Made by a program: the position numbers and the translations under genes
The notes under the pieces: model-generated
What the model saw: only the letters and a program-made list of their open reading frames with translations
Databases searched by the model: none
What the model was told of the DNA's origin: nothing
In this document: piece after piece, positions 20,330 to 30,663 of the stretch
How positions within the stretch are numbered: the first letter of the stretch is position 1
How the letters are laid out: every line of letters starts with the position of its first letter
Assembly (NCBI GenBank): GCA_964017065.1
Contig: OZ024784.1
Location: 1,362,598-1,426,597 of the forward strand
Source of the DNA: Haliclona indistincta
Lineage: Eukaryota > Porifera > Demospongiae > Haplosclerida > Chalinidae
Direction of reading: 5' to 3'
DNA length: 64,000 bases

Positions 20330-21743
20330 ATGGCTCGTTTTGTTCTTGGTCTTCTTGCTGTGTTCGTGGTAGCCATTGTTTCAGCGGTGGCTCAGCCTAA
20401 CATATTCAGTGAGTAGATTAGCTGATTCCAGAGGTCACTCCTTTATAATTGTCTCGGTTTCAGATAATATTGGTAATCCTGCTGCTTATTGCATGGCTGC
20501 TGGAGAATCCGCTGGGCAGTCTGGAAACTGTGACAACTGTCTTGCTGCTAACAACGTGAGAGAAATTAAAGATAGCATTTTGCTTATGTCAACATTAATT
20601 TTGTATTCCTATGTGTATTCATGGTGGAATATTGTACTGTTTCTCATGGTACAAACCGTTGTTGCTTTGTGAGCTTGGTAGTGCTACATGTTTGAAGGTC
20701 CAAAGTTAAGGCCTGCTGTAGAGACACCGACATAAGTGCGTAAACACATCCAATAGATTGTGCATGATGTGGACTTTCAGGGCTGAACAAATGCCAGTTC
20801 AACGCAAACTAGCGCTGATTGTTGATAGTAATCTAACAAGAGCCTCATGTTCATTCGTTTGTTAGGAAGCTTGTGCTCAAATCATGTGTTGATCGCTGAT
20901 GCATGACTGAGCTTGAACTATGTACTGACCAGTATGGATGCACCATCATGGTCATGTGTTTATAGACATTACTTCCTCATTCACATGATTATGATGATCT
21001 TGTGATGTTTACAATAATGGTGTGCAGTATCAATCATAAACCTGTTTGTTGAGTTAGTGTAAGTACAGTGGCACTTGTTTGTCTCTTGTGGCTACTGTAC
21101 CAGGTACTTCAGACATCTGCTGTTATTTACAGGCTACAGTTGTAGGACAAGGTTTCCTCTGTGTGTGGTGTCTGGGTCCTCTGAATGGAGGAAGCAGTGC
21201 CTGTCTGTCTGCTAACATAACCAGTGCAGCAGCCATTACTGTTCTGGAAAACTGCCCCAACCTGAACTTCAATTTGCTGACTTGTTCCAGTAAGTCTACT
21301 TACTTGCTTTACAATAATAGCGGCTCATGCTGTTGCATTCCTGTTTCCTAAGAAATGATTCGTTTTAATCAGTTGTACCTTGTGTTTAGTTCCATGTTGC
21401 AACATCATCTTATGATTCAATCAGAACATTATTGCAGCAATACTTCACTAAAGTTGTACACGTCAGCCGTACAGCTTACGAAAACTTCCGCGTACTACAC
21501 ATATTTGTAATTTTTCCTCTCAATTTTTTGTAGTTGTAATTTTAAAATAAATGTTTTTTCTCACTACAGTAACTGTCCAAGCAGTTGTCATCATCATTGC
21601 TGTTGCTTGCCTGGTAGCTCTACTATTATGTGTAACATGTATTGGTGTCTGTATATGCTGCTGTGTTAAATCGTGAGTTATGTGTACACTAAAGCTTGAC
21701 AATAATTTTATCATCTTTCATATTTTCCAGTTGTCTCAGTTAA
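20330..21743 (+). CDS. PTTG1IP-like PSI-domain membrane protein 1
   Basis: Five exons: 20330-20408,20464-20555,21133-21289,21570-21672,21731-21743; 147 residues. Signal peptide (MARFVLGLLAVFVVAIVSAV), then a small Cys-rich ectodomain of PSI type: NCDNCLAANN, FLCVWCLGPLNGGSSACL, CPNLNFNLLTC. One transmembrane helix follows (AVVIIIAVACLVALLLCV) running into a Cys-rich juxtamembrane stretch (CIGVCICCCVKS) that could be palmitoylated. The cytoplasmic tail is only a few residues. Domain order and the WC and FNL motifs match animal PTTG1IP (PBF), but the charged tail of that protein is missing. First of six tandem genes; the intron 20556-21132 is the longest of the set. Confidence 0.8.
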
Positions 21744-22480
21744 GTCGCAGAGCACCTGCAAGAAGTTATTATGACTCCATAGTTCAGTTATATTATTATT
21801 CAGTTTGTACTTTAAAAATAAATTATGTTTAAACAGCAGTTGAATCGTCAGTTGTGATTTATGTTGCGGACCAAAGAAGCAATAGTTATTGCTATAATTA
21901 TGCGGTTAGATTGAACGAACGACAAATTAAGTATTGTAACCTTCGCTGCGCATGTGCTGAGGGTTAATTAATTTAAAGTTCAATGCAGTGTCTCTTTGGT
22001 GGATTTTTTTGTGTCACATCACATGACGAAAAGGTTTTCATTTTGGATTCTGTTACATGTAACTATCTACTTTGTGATAGTGACTGACATCAGAAGCTGC
22101 TTCCAGATCTCTTCAGAGAGATGTGGTTGTAGGAACGTTCATTGATTAGGGAATAAACCATTGTGGTCTTAGTCTGATACATCAAGCCTAGAGATTTTTT
22201 TACTGTACTTTGGGATATAAATACATCTCTCATGGATGGATATTGGATAATCGGAGCATTCTGCGAGCGAGCGCAGCATATCACTGCACTGCACAGCGCG
22301 CGCACGGTAAAAATTCTAACGCGCATGCGTACAGTGTACGTACGTATATTATTTTTAGCACACTAGCTAGCACTGCATGCACTGCGCGCGCGCTGCGCTG
22401 TTAAGTAAGATTTATAGTGCAGACAATATATTGATGCTAGTAGTTCTGTTCCGCTGCTTCAGACTAGCTGACAAGTACAA
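21744..22480. other. intergenic DNA between array genes 1 and 2
   Basis: 737 bp. AATAAA near 21829 serves gene 1. The stretch 22260-22400 is rich in GCGCGC and GCATGC and contains CACTGCACTGCACAGCGCGCGC and ACTGCATGCACTGCGCGCGC, which resemble each other as an imperfect direct repeat. No gene seen. Confidence 0.4.
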
Positions 22481-23088
22481 ATGAATCGCTTATCGTTGCT
22501 TGTAGCTTTGCTTTGTGCAAGTATTTCTCTTTCCACAGCAAAGCCTCCTACTAAGCCACCACACAACCACAAGCCGACATCATCCTGTAGTAACCAAAAA
22601 GACTGTGAAAGTTGTATCGAGGCAAATATTCTGGTATGTCAGAGCATAACTATAGATATAATGTAAACTGCAAGGTTGAATAATAGAAACACTCGCCTGG
22701 GCCTAACCACAAAGTGTGCATCTGGTGCAACAATCCAACTACAGTTCTTAGCGGTCCTGCTTGCCTTGCTGTTCAAAACCTAGACCCAAGCTCCTGTCCT
22801 GATTTGAATTTCAATCTTCAATACTGTTCTGGTAAGATCAACTATAATTTTGAACACATCATGATTAAGTTTCATTTTTCAAGTATCTTTTTTGGCTGTG
22901 ACGGTTTTAGGAACACTTTCGTTGGTCTTATTTCTGACTTGCTGCTGCTTCACATGCTTTGGACTCATGTTCGTTTGTATTCGAACGTAAGTAGTTTCAA
23001 CTGCTTGTCAGTGCAATTCAATGTATTGTTCAGGTACCAAACTAGTATGGAGTCAAGAAAAACTGTCACCTACACATCAATCACATGA
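22481..23088 (+). CDS. PTTG1IP-like PSI-domain membrane protein 2
   Basis: Four exons: 22481-22633, 22687-22831, 22911-22986, 23034-23088; 142 residues. Signal peptide, a Lys/Pro/His-rich spacer (AKPPTKPPHNHKPTSS), then the PSI-type domain: DCESCIEANIL, VCIWCNNPTT, CPDLNFNLQYC. The membrane exon is shorter than in the other copies (76 versus 103 nt) but still gives one helix with a CCCF cluster. The cytoplasmic tail SRKTVTYTSIT carries a tyrosine motif that fits both YxxPhi and the V-x-Y-x-x-I pattern. The ligand is unknown. The exon-intron plan equals its neighbours. Confidence 0.78.
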
Positions 23089-25394
23089 AAGTCTAAAGAT
23101 GTTAGCTTATGATCCCTCTGATGATGATACTACTTTGCTATACATTCTTAGTTACAGCCATTGAAGCATGCATTATTACTCTATAGAAAAATATGTAGGA
23201 GAACATTTACACTTGATGTGTGTGTCAATGAAATGTGTGATGAAAAGAATTAGTTGTATTTAGCTCTTGTAGCACCATGCATGTAAGCAGTGATAATCTA
23301 TGGGTCTGCATAATGTTACTATCAATAGTACTCCGTTGTCGTTTTAATTTTCTTTTCGAAAACCAGACCAGAATCGTCGTATAAACTTGCTAGAAGCTGT
23401 GAATCAGTGATTGATCTCAGTGCTGCTATAAGTTAGAACACGTAATGAAAAGTGTGGACTTGGTCTGTGTAATATAATGTTAACAATTTTGGAGGTGACG
23501 TACATGCGAGCTGGTCTAAGTGATAAAAGTAGCACTAAAGCTGATGATTCCAAGGCATTTGATAAACGTATTTGATCTGCTTGTGTCACATGGTTTTCCC
23601 TTGCCTGTGGTTCGTCTGCTAAGTTCTTGGTACTCTACACAAAATTTATCTGAGAAGTGGAGAGATGCTCTCTCTCTACCCCTTTCATTATAGTTTATTC
23701 AAGATCTAATAATTTATTCAACATACAAAAAATAGTACGGACACTTTGGTCAAGCTGATTTTCAACTGAGATTTGGTGTATACTTTCGCTGGACACAATA
23801 TTTCTTGTAGTTGTACAGTGTAGTTACTTGAGAGAATATTCAACATTTTTTACTACACTTTATGAGGTGTTTTTCAATAATAAATCAAATAATGTCAACA
23901 CTCCTTTATTATTTGATATAGGTCGTTGCTGCGTCAACAAGACATTATTGGGTTTAGTAGTGAGCTTTATTGCCGCAGCATATGAAACAATGATTCATTT
24001 CGATCCGAGAATCATCATCAGTTATAAAAATGAAACAGATGAACAACTTATCATTAGAACTGTCTTCAGCACTCGATCTACAGTTGGTCGACACCTGACG
24101 ACTTGCATCAAGGGAATAGTAGTAGCGAATGTGGACAGGTATAATACATGATACAAAGGTGAAACAGGACGAAATCTCAAATTGAGACTAACTGAGCATA
24201 GGAGAGCACAATAAAGAACAGCGCGCAGAAGTTGAACCAAATTGGTCCAAGAGAAAAGTTAAAGAGGCACTCTACATTAAGAGAACTAAAGACATATTAA
24301 ATCTCGACCAAGCTAGGGGACATGCATACACTAGACAATGTTTGGCAATTCTCATCTCTAAGACCTTTGTGGCTTTACTGAGTATCATTATTGTGTTCAT
24401 TGTGTTCTTGTTTACACCTTACTAGTTTAACCCCTTATTATTTCAACTAAACATCACCTTTCACATGCATGCCTCATGGTTTTCAAACTGTAGAATATTA
24501 CTTAACATTCGGTCATTTTATAACTAACGATGATCCTCGGATCAAAAAGTTTTAAGGGTGGAAATTCCAAACATCAGGATTACGAATATTTTGGTTTCTA
24601 CTGTTAGTTGAAGGTTTGGTCAGTCACACTGATCACCCAAGAAAGTCGCCATTCGTCTTGTGGGCGTAGCAAGCTCCACCCAATGACGAAAAAGCACGTA
24701 GCTTTCCTAGGCATGCCACACCCACACAAAATGTCAGACATAAACTTTGGTACACAAGGAAGAAACGTACGTTTGGGATTTTGCAAAAAGGTCTCTGTCT
24801 GTAAGTTACAGAGGGGCGAATATTTAATGAGAAAACACGATTTCGGCAAAAATCCCCTACCAGCAAGAGCGATGGAAGAAGATACATCTCCTTTTGCCAG
24901 AGCGCCAAAAAAATGCCACCTGACGCCCTCTCGCCCTCCCCACGACCCACCCACCCCTATGTGGGTCTCTGGTGATTGCCGAGTACGAAATAATTTTGTT
25001 CCAAATACGGCAAGTGCTACTGGAGTGTGGGTACACCCATTTTCCTTGTAAAACGGGCAAGTAATAGCCAGGACACTGTAGATTATATTGTGCAAAGGGC
25101 AGCAAGAAAGAAAAGTTCGGGTTTTCCTGGCTTAACTGAGTCATTGTTTCATATGCTGCGGCAAAAGCCCACTACTAAACCCGATAATGTCCTGAAAACA
25201 CACCACATACTCCCACATACACATGTAAACACGTGAGCGTATGACGCGTTTATTTTGTGTGAGGTCACATCCGCGTGAAAGCTATTTTTAGTATAGTTGC
25301 ATGCCCTTATACGCCCTTGGTTTTGCAAGCAGAGGCAAGCAAGTTCTTCCTATCGGCTGTTTCGCATCGTTTTTTAACCTCAGCAATAACTTAA
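23089..25394. other. 2.3-kb intergenic region with retroelement debris
   Basis: Between array genes 2 and 3. Contains a decayed GIY-YIG endonuclease fragment (24158-24330) and, at about 24600-25060, a block that stays open in frames of both strands yet has no recognisable protein; see findings. The rest is AT-rich. Confidence 0.5.
24158..24330 (+). pseudogene. decayed GIY-YIG nuclease tail of a Penelope-like retroelement
   Basis: Translation in two frames gives GETGRNLKLRLTEHRRAQ, then a stop and a frameshift, then WSKRKVKEALYIKRTKDILN ending in LDQARG. This is the order of conserved motifs in the C-terminal GIY-YIG endonuclease of Penelope-like elements and relatives (GETGRxLxxRLxEH, W-x-x-RKxKEAxxI, LNxDxG). 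At least two stop codons and one frameshift make it inactive. No reverse transcriptase part is recognisable upstream. Confidence 0.6.
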
Positions 25395-26031
25395 ATGGCT
25401 CGCGCTATGCTCCTGGTGGCTGTTGTAGTCCTTGCAGTTGCTTCTCTGACGTCAGCTCAAGATGTAGTGGGGCCCGTGTACTGTGCTGCTCACCTTAGCT
25501 GCGACGCTTGTGTGAACGCCAACACAGATGTATGAAACCACACCGAGTTAATCATCTAATCACTATAGTTAACACTCATTATATTATTGTACTCATAAAG
25601 TGATTCTTTTCAGGTCAACAAGCCTAATGATGTGGCATGTGTTTGGTGCAACGACCCAATATCCACCGTTGGCATCAAGTGTCTGGCCATCACTAGTGAC
25701 ACCCGTAATATCCAGGATTCCTGCAGAAATCTCAATTTCAATGTAGTTACTTGCTCAGGTAAGACCGACCGTGCTCATTCAGGCGTTTACTATGACTAAA
25801 CTTTATTCACCGGACAGTGTCATTCCTGGCTATATTGATCATTGGTATCGTTGGTGGTGTACTCTTGGTTGCTTGCTGTTGTTTCATCTGTGTCTGCTTG
25901 ATTGTTGTGTGCGTGAGAGCGTAAGTTGACGCCTTACAACAATGCCTGGTATGTGTAAACTATTTCTGTGTTCTATTAGTGCAAGCGGAGGCAAGAAATC
26001 CAGCCATGTCACTTATGCACAGTTTGCATAA
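25395..26031 (+). CDS. PTTG1IP-like PSI-domain membrane protein 3
   Basis: Four exons: 25395-25529, 25614-25758, 25818-25920, 25980-26031; 144 residues. Signal peptide (MARAMLLVAVVVLAVASLTS), PSI-type ectodomain with LSCDACVNANTD, VACVWCNDPIS, CRNLNFNVVTC, one transmembrane helix (LIIGIVGGVLLVACCC) with Cys-rich end, and the tail GGKKSSHVTYAQFA, a HVTY motif of YxxPhi type shared with copies 2 and 4. Family as for the other copies. Downstream sequence between 26032 and 26761 includes a foldback element. Confidence 0.8.
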
Positions 26032-26514
26032 AGAAAGGATCACATTTCAATATACATGCTGTTATTATTGTGAACTTGTCAGTGTAGCAAAACTGTGTAA
26101 TCATAAAAAATTAGTGAACTATACAATAGGTACTAACACAGCGTTTTTGCTTGCATGTACACGTGGATGTCGACCTTTAGTGATAACTGGGCCGGAGCAA
26201 TTAATTGATATTGCCGTCGTAATTATTGGCACGTCACTTCTAGTAGAGACACTAGTACCAGGAGCACAGTAGTAGAGACACTAGTACCATGGCTATGGTC
26301 TAGCTAGCTCGCCGCGATTAACATTTTACTATTTTGCTTATACTATGTGAATAAAGGCCTGTGCCAACCTACTTCTTTGTTACAGTAGCCACCACAACAG
26401 GCTAAAAACTAGCAAAAGATAACTCCGGCGCGAACTCGCACGTCGTTCAGATTTCAATGTTACGCCCACTGCAGTGCAATAGCTGGCGTTGTAGCGACAA
26501 TCTGACTGCTGCTA

Positions 26515-26670
26515 TCGTCTTTTCTACTATCCAGAAGACTGTTAAACGTCGATTTTTTCAAAAGCGCGTTGCTTTGCCGCCGAGTTGCAAAGCGGAGCTT
26601 TTTTGAAAATCGACGTCAGTCAGTTAAAAAAGTGTCTTATGGACATGTACTCCTGGATAGTAGAAACGAC
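26515..26670. mobile_element. foldback (MITE-like) element upstream of PTTG1IP-like 4
   Basis: Outer arms TTTCTACTATCCAG (about 26521-26534) and CTGGATAGTAGAAA (26653-26666) are reverse complements; inner arms GTCGATTTTTTCAAAAGC (26548-26565) and GCTTTTTTGAAAATCGAC (26597-26614) pair as well. The whole folds into a nested hairpin. It ends about 90 bp before the ATG of copy 4. Confidence 0.7.
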
Positions 26671-26761
26671 AATGTCGTTGCGCGCATGCGCGCTGTATAA
26701 ATTTGTTATAAATTATGGGTGGATCGCTTATATCGAGCAACAAGCTGCACACGAGATCGCT

Positions 26762-27352
26762 ATGAAGAACTTTGGGGTTTTGGTCTTTTCTTTACTGGTC
26801 GCGGTGAGTGTCTCTTTGACAACTGCTCAAAATACTTGCAGTACATACAACTCTGGTTGCAATGAATGCTTCGGCGCCAACACTGTAAGTGCATGGTCGT
26901 GATGTCTGTTTTATCAGTATCGTACTATACCATGCAGCGGAATGTTTTGCCCGAGAATGTTGTGTGCGTGTGGTGCAACGATCCGACAACAATAGGCAAC
27001 AACTGCCAGACCATCACACCCGATTCGGGTAATCTTCAGGCTAGTTGCAAGAACCTCAACTTTATGCTCGGATGTGCCAGTAAGAATTTATTACTTAGTA
27101 TGTCTACACACTGACTCCCACATCCTGTAAATGTGCAGTTTCCTACTTGGCAGCTGTTATCATAGTGGTTGTTGGTGTTTTCTTGATGGTGTGTTGCTGC
27201 TGTGCTTGCTGCATCGGTCTCATTGTCCTGTGTGTGAGAGCGTAAGTTTGGAATTCAGCAGTTGCCCCCTGTGTTAACCAGATGCTTCCTGTTATTCTAA
27301 TACCAATAGGTCAAGGGGGAAGTCCCATGTGACTTATACTCACATGTCATAA
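26762..27352 (+). CDS. PTTG1IP-like PSI-domain membrane protein 4
   Basis: Four exons: 26762-26884, 26938-27079, 27139-27241, 27310-27352; 136 residues. Signal peptide (MKNFGVLVFSLLVAVSVSLT), PSI-type domain with SGCNECFGANT, VCVWCNDPTT, CKNLNFMLGC, one membrane helix followed by CCCCACC, and the tail SRGKSHVTYTHMS with the same HVTYxx(M/F) motif as copy 3. A TATA-like CTGTATAAATTTG lies near 26692. Exon lengths of 103 nt for the membrane exon are conserved across copies 1, 3, 4 and 5. Confidence 0.8.
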
Positions 27353-27728
27353 GACTCTGACCTGCACTTGTCTCAACTGACCAGCCCTCAAGTTATTATT
27401 AGTATTCCCCATGTGTAGAACTAGCTGTAACTGCTTATCTAGTTATTGATTGATTATGTTTTTAAACCAACCGTCTGTTTATAATAATGTTAAAAATGTT
27501 AAAATCTGAATATCAGACTTAATAGTTTGTTGCAGTTCACTGAATGACATGTAATGGTACCCCATGCCAATGTGTATACTAAACCTAAAAACTTGGGCAA
27601 ACTGCAAGATAACCATTTCGAGAAATTTGCATGACATGCAGGTGAGTGTTCTCTCAGTGAGTCAGTATTATGGACTCAGAAAAGTTGAACTAATGGATTT
27701 AGCCCTCTGGATTGCAGCAAACTACAGA

Positions 27729-27827
27729 GTACAAGGACTCATATTTGTGGTCAACACCACACCTCTCCCTGTGCTTGCTAGTATAGGGAGAGGTGTGGTG
27801 TTGACCACAAATTAACAGTCCTTGTAC
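27729..27827. repeat. perfect hairpin with a third arm copy nearby
   Basis: Arms 27744-27770 and 27785-27811 are exact 27-bp reverse complements (core GTGGTCAACACCACACCTCT) around a 14-nt loop; outer bases GTACAAGGACT also pair. One more arm copy occurs at about 27891-27918 with one change. Confidence 0.85.
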
Positions 27828-28744
27828 ATGAAAAATTGAGAGTACAATCAGCTGTACCAGTCTGTATGAACCTGCAACTGTGTCTGGACAGGGAGAGATG
27901 TGGTGTTGACCACAAATATGACCACTATTGTCAAAACTGTACATTGTATACTATAACGTCTTGTCTGCTGCATCATCAAATAATATTCACACATTCTTGT
28001 GACTAATACGTCATCATTACGAAGTCGCAGACTCGCACGTGAGACCACGGTGCAGCTTAGTAAGCCTACTGTTGATTTTCACATTAATTTTGTTCGAACA
28101 GCGTAGGATGAATTACCAGCTACACTGTATGCGTCAGCGTAATGCAAGTAGCCCGTGGCAAACAGCCTATTTGTGTGCGCTTCCAGAACACTCGCAAAGT
28201 GCTTCATTGAAGCGCTTTTCGAGCGATCCGATTGGCTGAAGGTCACGCAGCATAGTGTAACACCTTGCGGAGGAAAGTAATAAAAAGAATAAGCGCCTGC
28301 GGTATTCTCACTTTTGATACGCGGGAAACAGAAATCCTGCCAGCATAGTTAAAATATCGCATTCCATCTTGCTGCCCTCCACGAATAAGCTTACTGCAAT
28401 CTGGTTGGTCAAAAATAATTCCTTGCTAGATTTGCAAAGCGGCCGAGCATGGCACTCTCCACTGTCTATCTACTACCTGTATCATTTTCGCTACTGGCGG
28501 CTTAGCCAGGTAGGCTCGCTTTCTTAGGTTATACATTGTTATATATTTTTCTTGTGATTGCTGATACTGAATAATATTCCATGTTCCTTGACCCTCTGTC
28601 TAGAGGCTATGCACCTTCTCATCTACTAGCTAGACTAGTAACTGCTGCAGTGCTGCTCACAGAGTTGTAAATGAAATAGCAGCTAGCATAGAATACAGCT
28701 AATAAATTCAAACTGATAGTGATAGAAGTATTAAACAGGAACAA

Positions 28745-29177
28745 GTAAAATAAAAAAAGTTTTAATAAAAGTGTAGGGAGGACGCTTAGAAAAGTAAAGG
28801 AACAAGATTGGATGATGCTTGCAAAAGTAAAGAAGCAAGATGGGATGATGCTTGCAAAAGTGAAGGAACAAGATGGGATGATGCTTGCAAAGTAAAAGTC
28901 CTACATCAGCAGCTTGAATTGAAGAGGAGGACACAGTCTGATGAAGCAAATAGCAATTGACGGTTTGTAAAAGGTATAGGAAGAGGATTCCGCAAATTTG
29001 TTACAGGTTATGACAGCTATTAAGCCGCTGAGTGTAGGGATACTTGGGACTTTTCTTAGCAAGCATCATCCCATCTTGTTCCTTTACTTTTGCAAGCATC
29101 ATCCCATCTTGTTCCTTTAATTTTCCAAGCGTCATCCCTACACTTTTATTTTTTTATTAAAACTTTTTTTATTTTAC
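28745..29177. mobile_element. 433-bp foldback element with internal minisatellite arms
   Basis: Left arm starts GTAAAATAAAAAAAGTTTTA and the right arm ends with its reverse complement. Both arms continue with GTGTAGGGA(G/T)GACGCTT and tandem ~33-bp units containing AACAAGATGGGATGATGCTT (three on the left, two inverted on the right). A non-autonomous foldback transposon is likely. Confidence 0.7.
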
Positions 29178-29563
29178 TTTACATTGTATAATAACAACTT
29201 TTTCTTGTCTACTGTTTTCTGTCGCGGCTCTTTGGCTGAGTGTAGCCGCCTTTATGGTGGAGTGTAGCCGTCCCATTGGCCGCCTTTATGAGTTTATTCT
29301 TTTTCTAATTACTTAGATTCATAAGTACATGTATAAGTAATAAGAATAAATCCGCTAACCGGCTGTAGTGCTATCAAGATGTCTCATGGTTTCACAGGAT
29401 CTCATCCATTTGTCTTAAACGATACTACTCATTCACAGGAAAAAAAGAATTGGCTGTTCTTTGCTGGCTCACCATTTTGGTTGAAACAATACAAAAAAAT
29501 TGCTAGACTCTAGCATACTGTAGATTTCAATTGGTAGCTCCAGTACTGAAATCACCATTAATT

Positions 29564-30386
29564 GGGGCGAGCCTGAGCGAGCCCCATACTGGTCGAAAAC
29601 GTCCCCCGCGCTATCTATCTATCTATGTATGTATGTATGTATGCGTACGTCATTCCGTAAATGCCCCCGCGTTGTAATTCACCGGATGGTTTCAATTTTA
29701 CTCAACTGAGACTGAGCAAGCGCAAAGATCGAGAAGGAGCATGACGATCGACGTGATGCAGAGACTGAAGAACAGAGATAGGTTAGGCTAGAGAGAAGAA
29801 GCACGAGCGACGTGATGTCAGAGAGACTGAAGAACAGAGAGAGGTTAGGCCAGAGAGAAGGAGCATGAGCGACGTCATGCAGAGACTGAAGAATTACAGA
29901 GAGCGGTTAGGCTACAGCCATGTTACAGCAAATGAGAGAGAAAGAGCTGAGCGACGTGGTGGAGAGACCAAAGAACAGAGAGAGGACAGGCTGCAGCAAA
30001 TGAGAGAGATGCAGCATGAACGACGTGGTGCAGAGACTGAAGAACAGAGAGAGGACAGGCTGCAGCAAATGAGAGAGATGCAGCATGAACAACGTGGTGC
30101 AGAGACTGAGGAACAGAGAGAGGACAGGCTGCAGCAAATGAGAGAGATGCAGCATGAACGACGTGGTGCAGAGACTGAAGAACAGAGAGAGGACAGGCTG
30201 CAGCAAATGAGAGAGATGCAGCATGAACGACGTGGTGCAGAGACTGAAGAACAGAGAGAGGACAGGCTGCAGCAAATGAGCCTTCACTCGACTGCGGCAC
30301 AATCAGTGCATCACGCCTTCCCAAGTGCACCTCCTCGGCTAAATGCCTACTTATGGCTACCTACACTACTCTCTCAGGCTCGCCCC
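29564..30386. mobile_element. non-autonomous element with 14-bp TIRs and a 72-bp coding repeat
   Basis: GGGGCGAGCCTGAG at 29564-29577 and its exact reverse complement at 30373-30386 bound the segment. Inside, a tetranucleotide CTAT/GTAT run and then tandem units of 72 bp (degenerate from about 29735, near-perfect from 29990 to 30285). In the plus frame starting at 29865 the unit reads ERRGAETEEQREDRLQQMRE, an Arg/Glu-rich 24-residue repeat of the kind seen near transposon-borne helicase genes in marine invertebrates. Confidence 0.65.
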
Positions 30387-30497
30387 ACAAATGTCCTGCA
30401 TTTCACTAGTATTATTATTAATTTTCTCTCTCAATTTTGTAGACTTTATGCAGTTAGGATTTCAAAATCATTTGCAGCCTTGCAGGGCTGTGAATAA
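29865..30497 (+). CDS. 24-residue Arg/Glu-rich repeat ORF (transposon-associated, probably not a host gene)
   Basis: Frame of 210 codons with five repeats of 24 residues, each containing AETEEQREDRLQQM. The repeat is exactly 72 nt so the frame is preserved, and it would form charged helices. The last 65 codons run through the right TIR into ordinary AT-rich DNA, so they look accidental. No promoter or intron evidence. Likely a fragment of a repeat-bearing transposon protein. Confidence 0.35.
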   Translation: MSDVMQRLKNYRERLGYSHVTANERERAERRGGETKEQREDRLQQMREMQHERRGAETEEQREDRLQQMREMQHEQRGAETEEQREDRLQQMREMQHERRGAETEEQREDRLQQMREMQHERRGAETEEQREDRLQQMSLHSTAAQSVHHAFPSAPPRLNAYLWLPTLLSQARPTNVLHFTSIIINFLSQFCRLYAVRISKSFAALQGCE

Positions 30498-30663
30498 CGG
30501 ACGACACGCCCATTGCTATATCATAGATTCATGAGACTACGTACATGTAACTAGGATACGAAGTCTCATCAATCTTATTATCAGGCTATTATATAATTAC
30601 CCACCGCGGTAACGCCTCTGAAACGTTCTGGCTGCTGCTCAGATTCAGTGACCGTGTTCCATC

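Larger units (their letters stand above)
27353..30663. other. 3.3-kb intergenic region made of repeats
   Basis: Separates array genes 4 and 5. Holds a 27-bp perfect hairpin (27744-27811), a large foldback (28745-29177) and a TIR-flanked coding minisatellite (29564-30386), each listed separately. No conventional gene recognised in the rest. Confidence 0.5.

Noticed and set aside
24604..25095. 163-codon minus-strand frame as a possible gene
   Set aside because: No homology, no start context, and equally long open frames on the other strand; treated as unexplained block instead.
29907..30330. Minus-strand frames with repeated SLSFAAACPLSVLQSLHHVV units
   Set aside because: Reverse translations of the 72-bp repeat; all frames stay open because the unit is a multiple of three.
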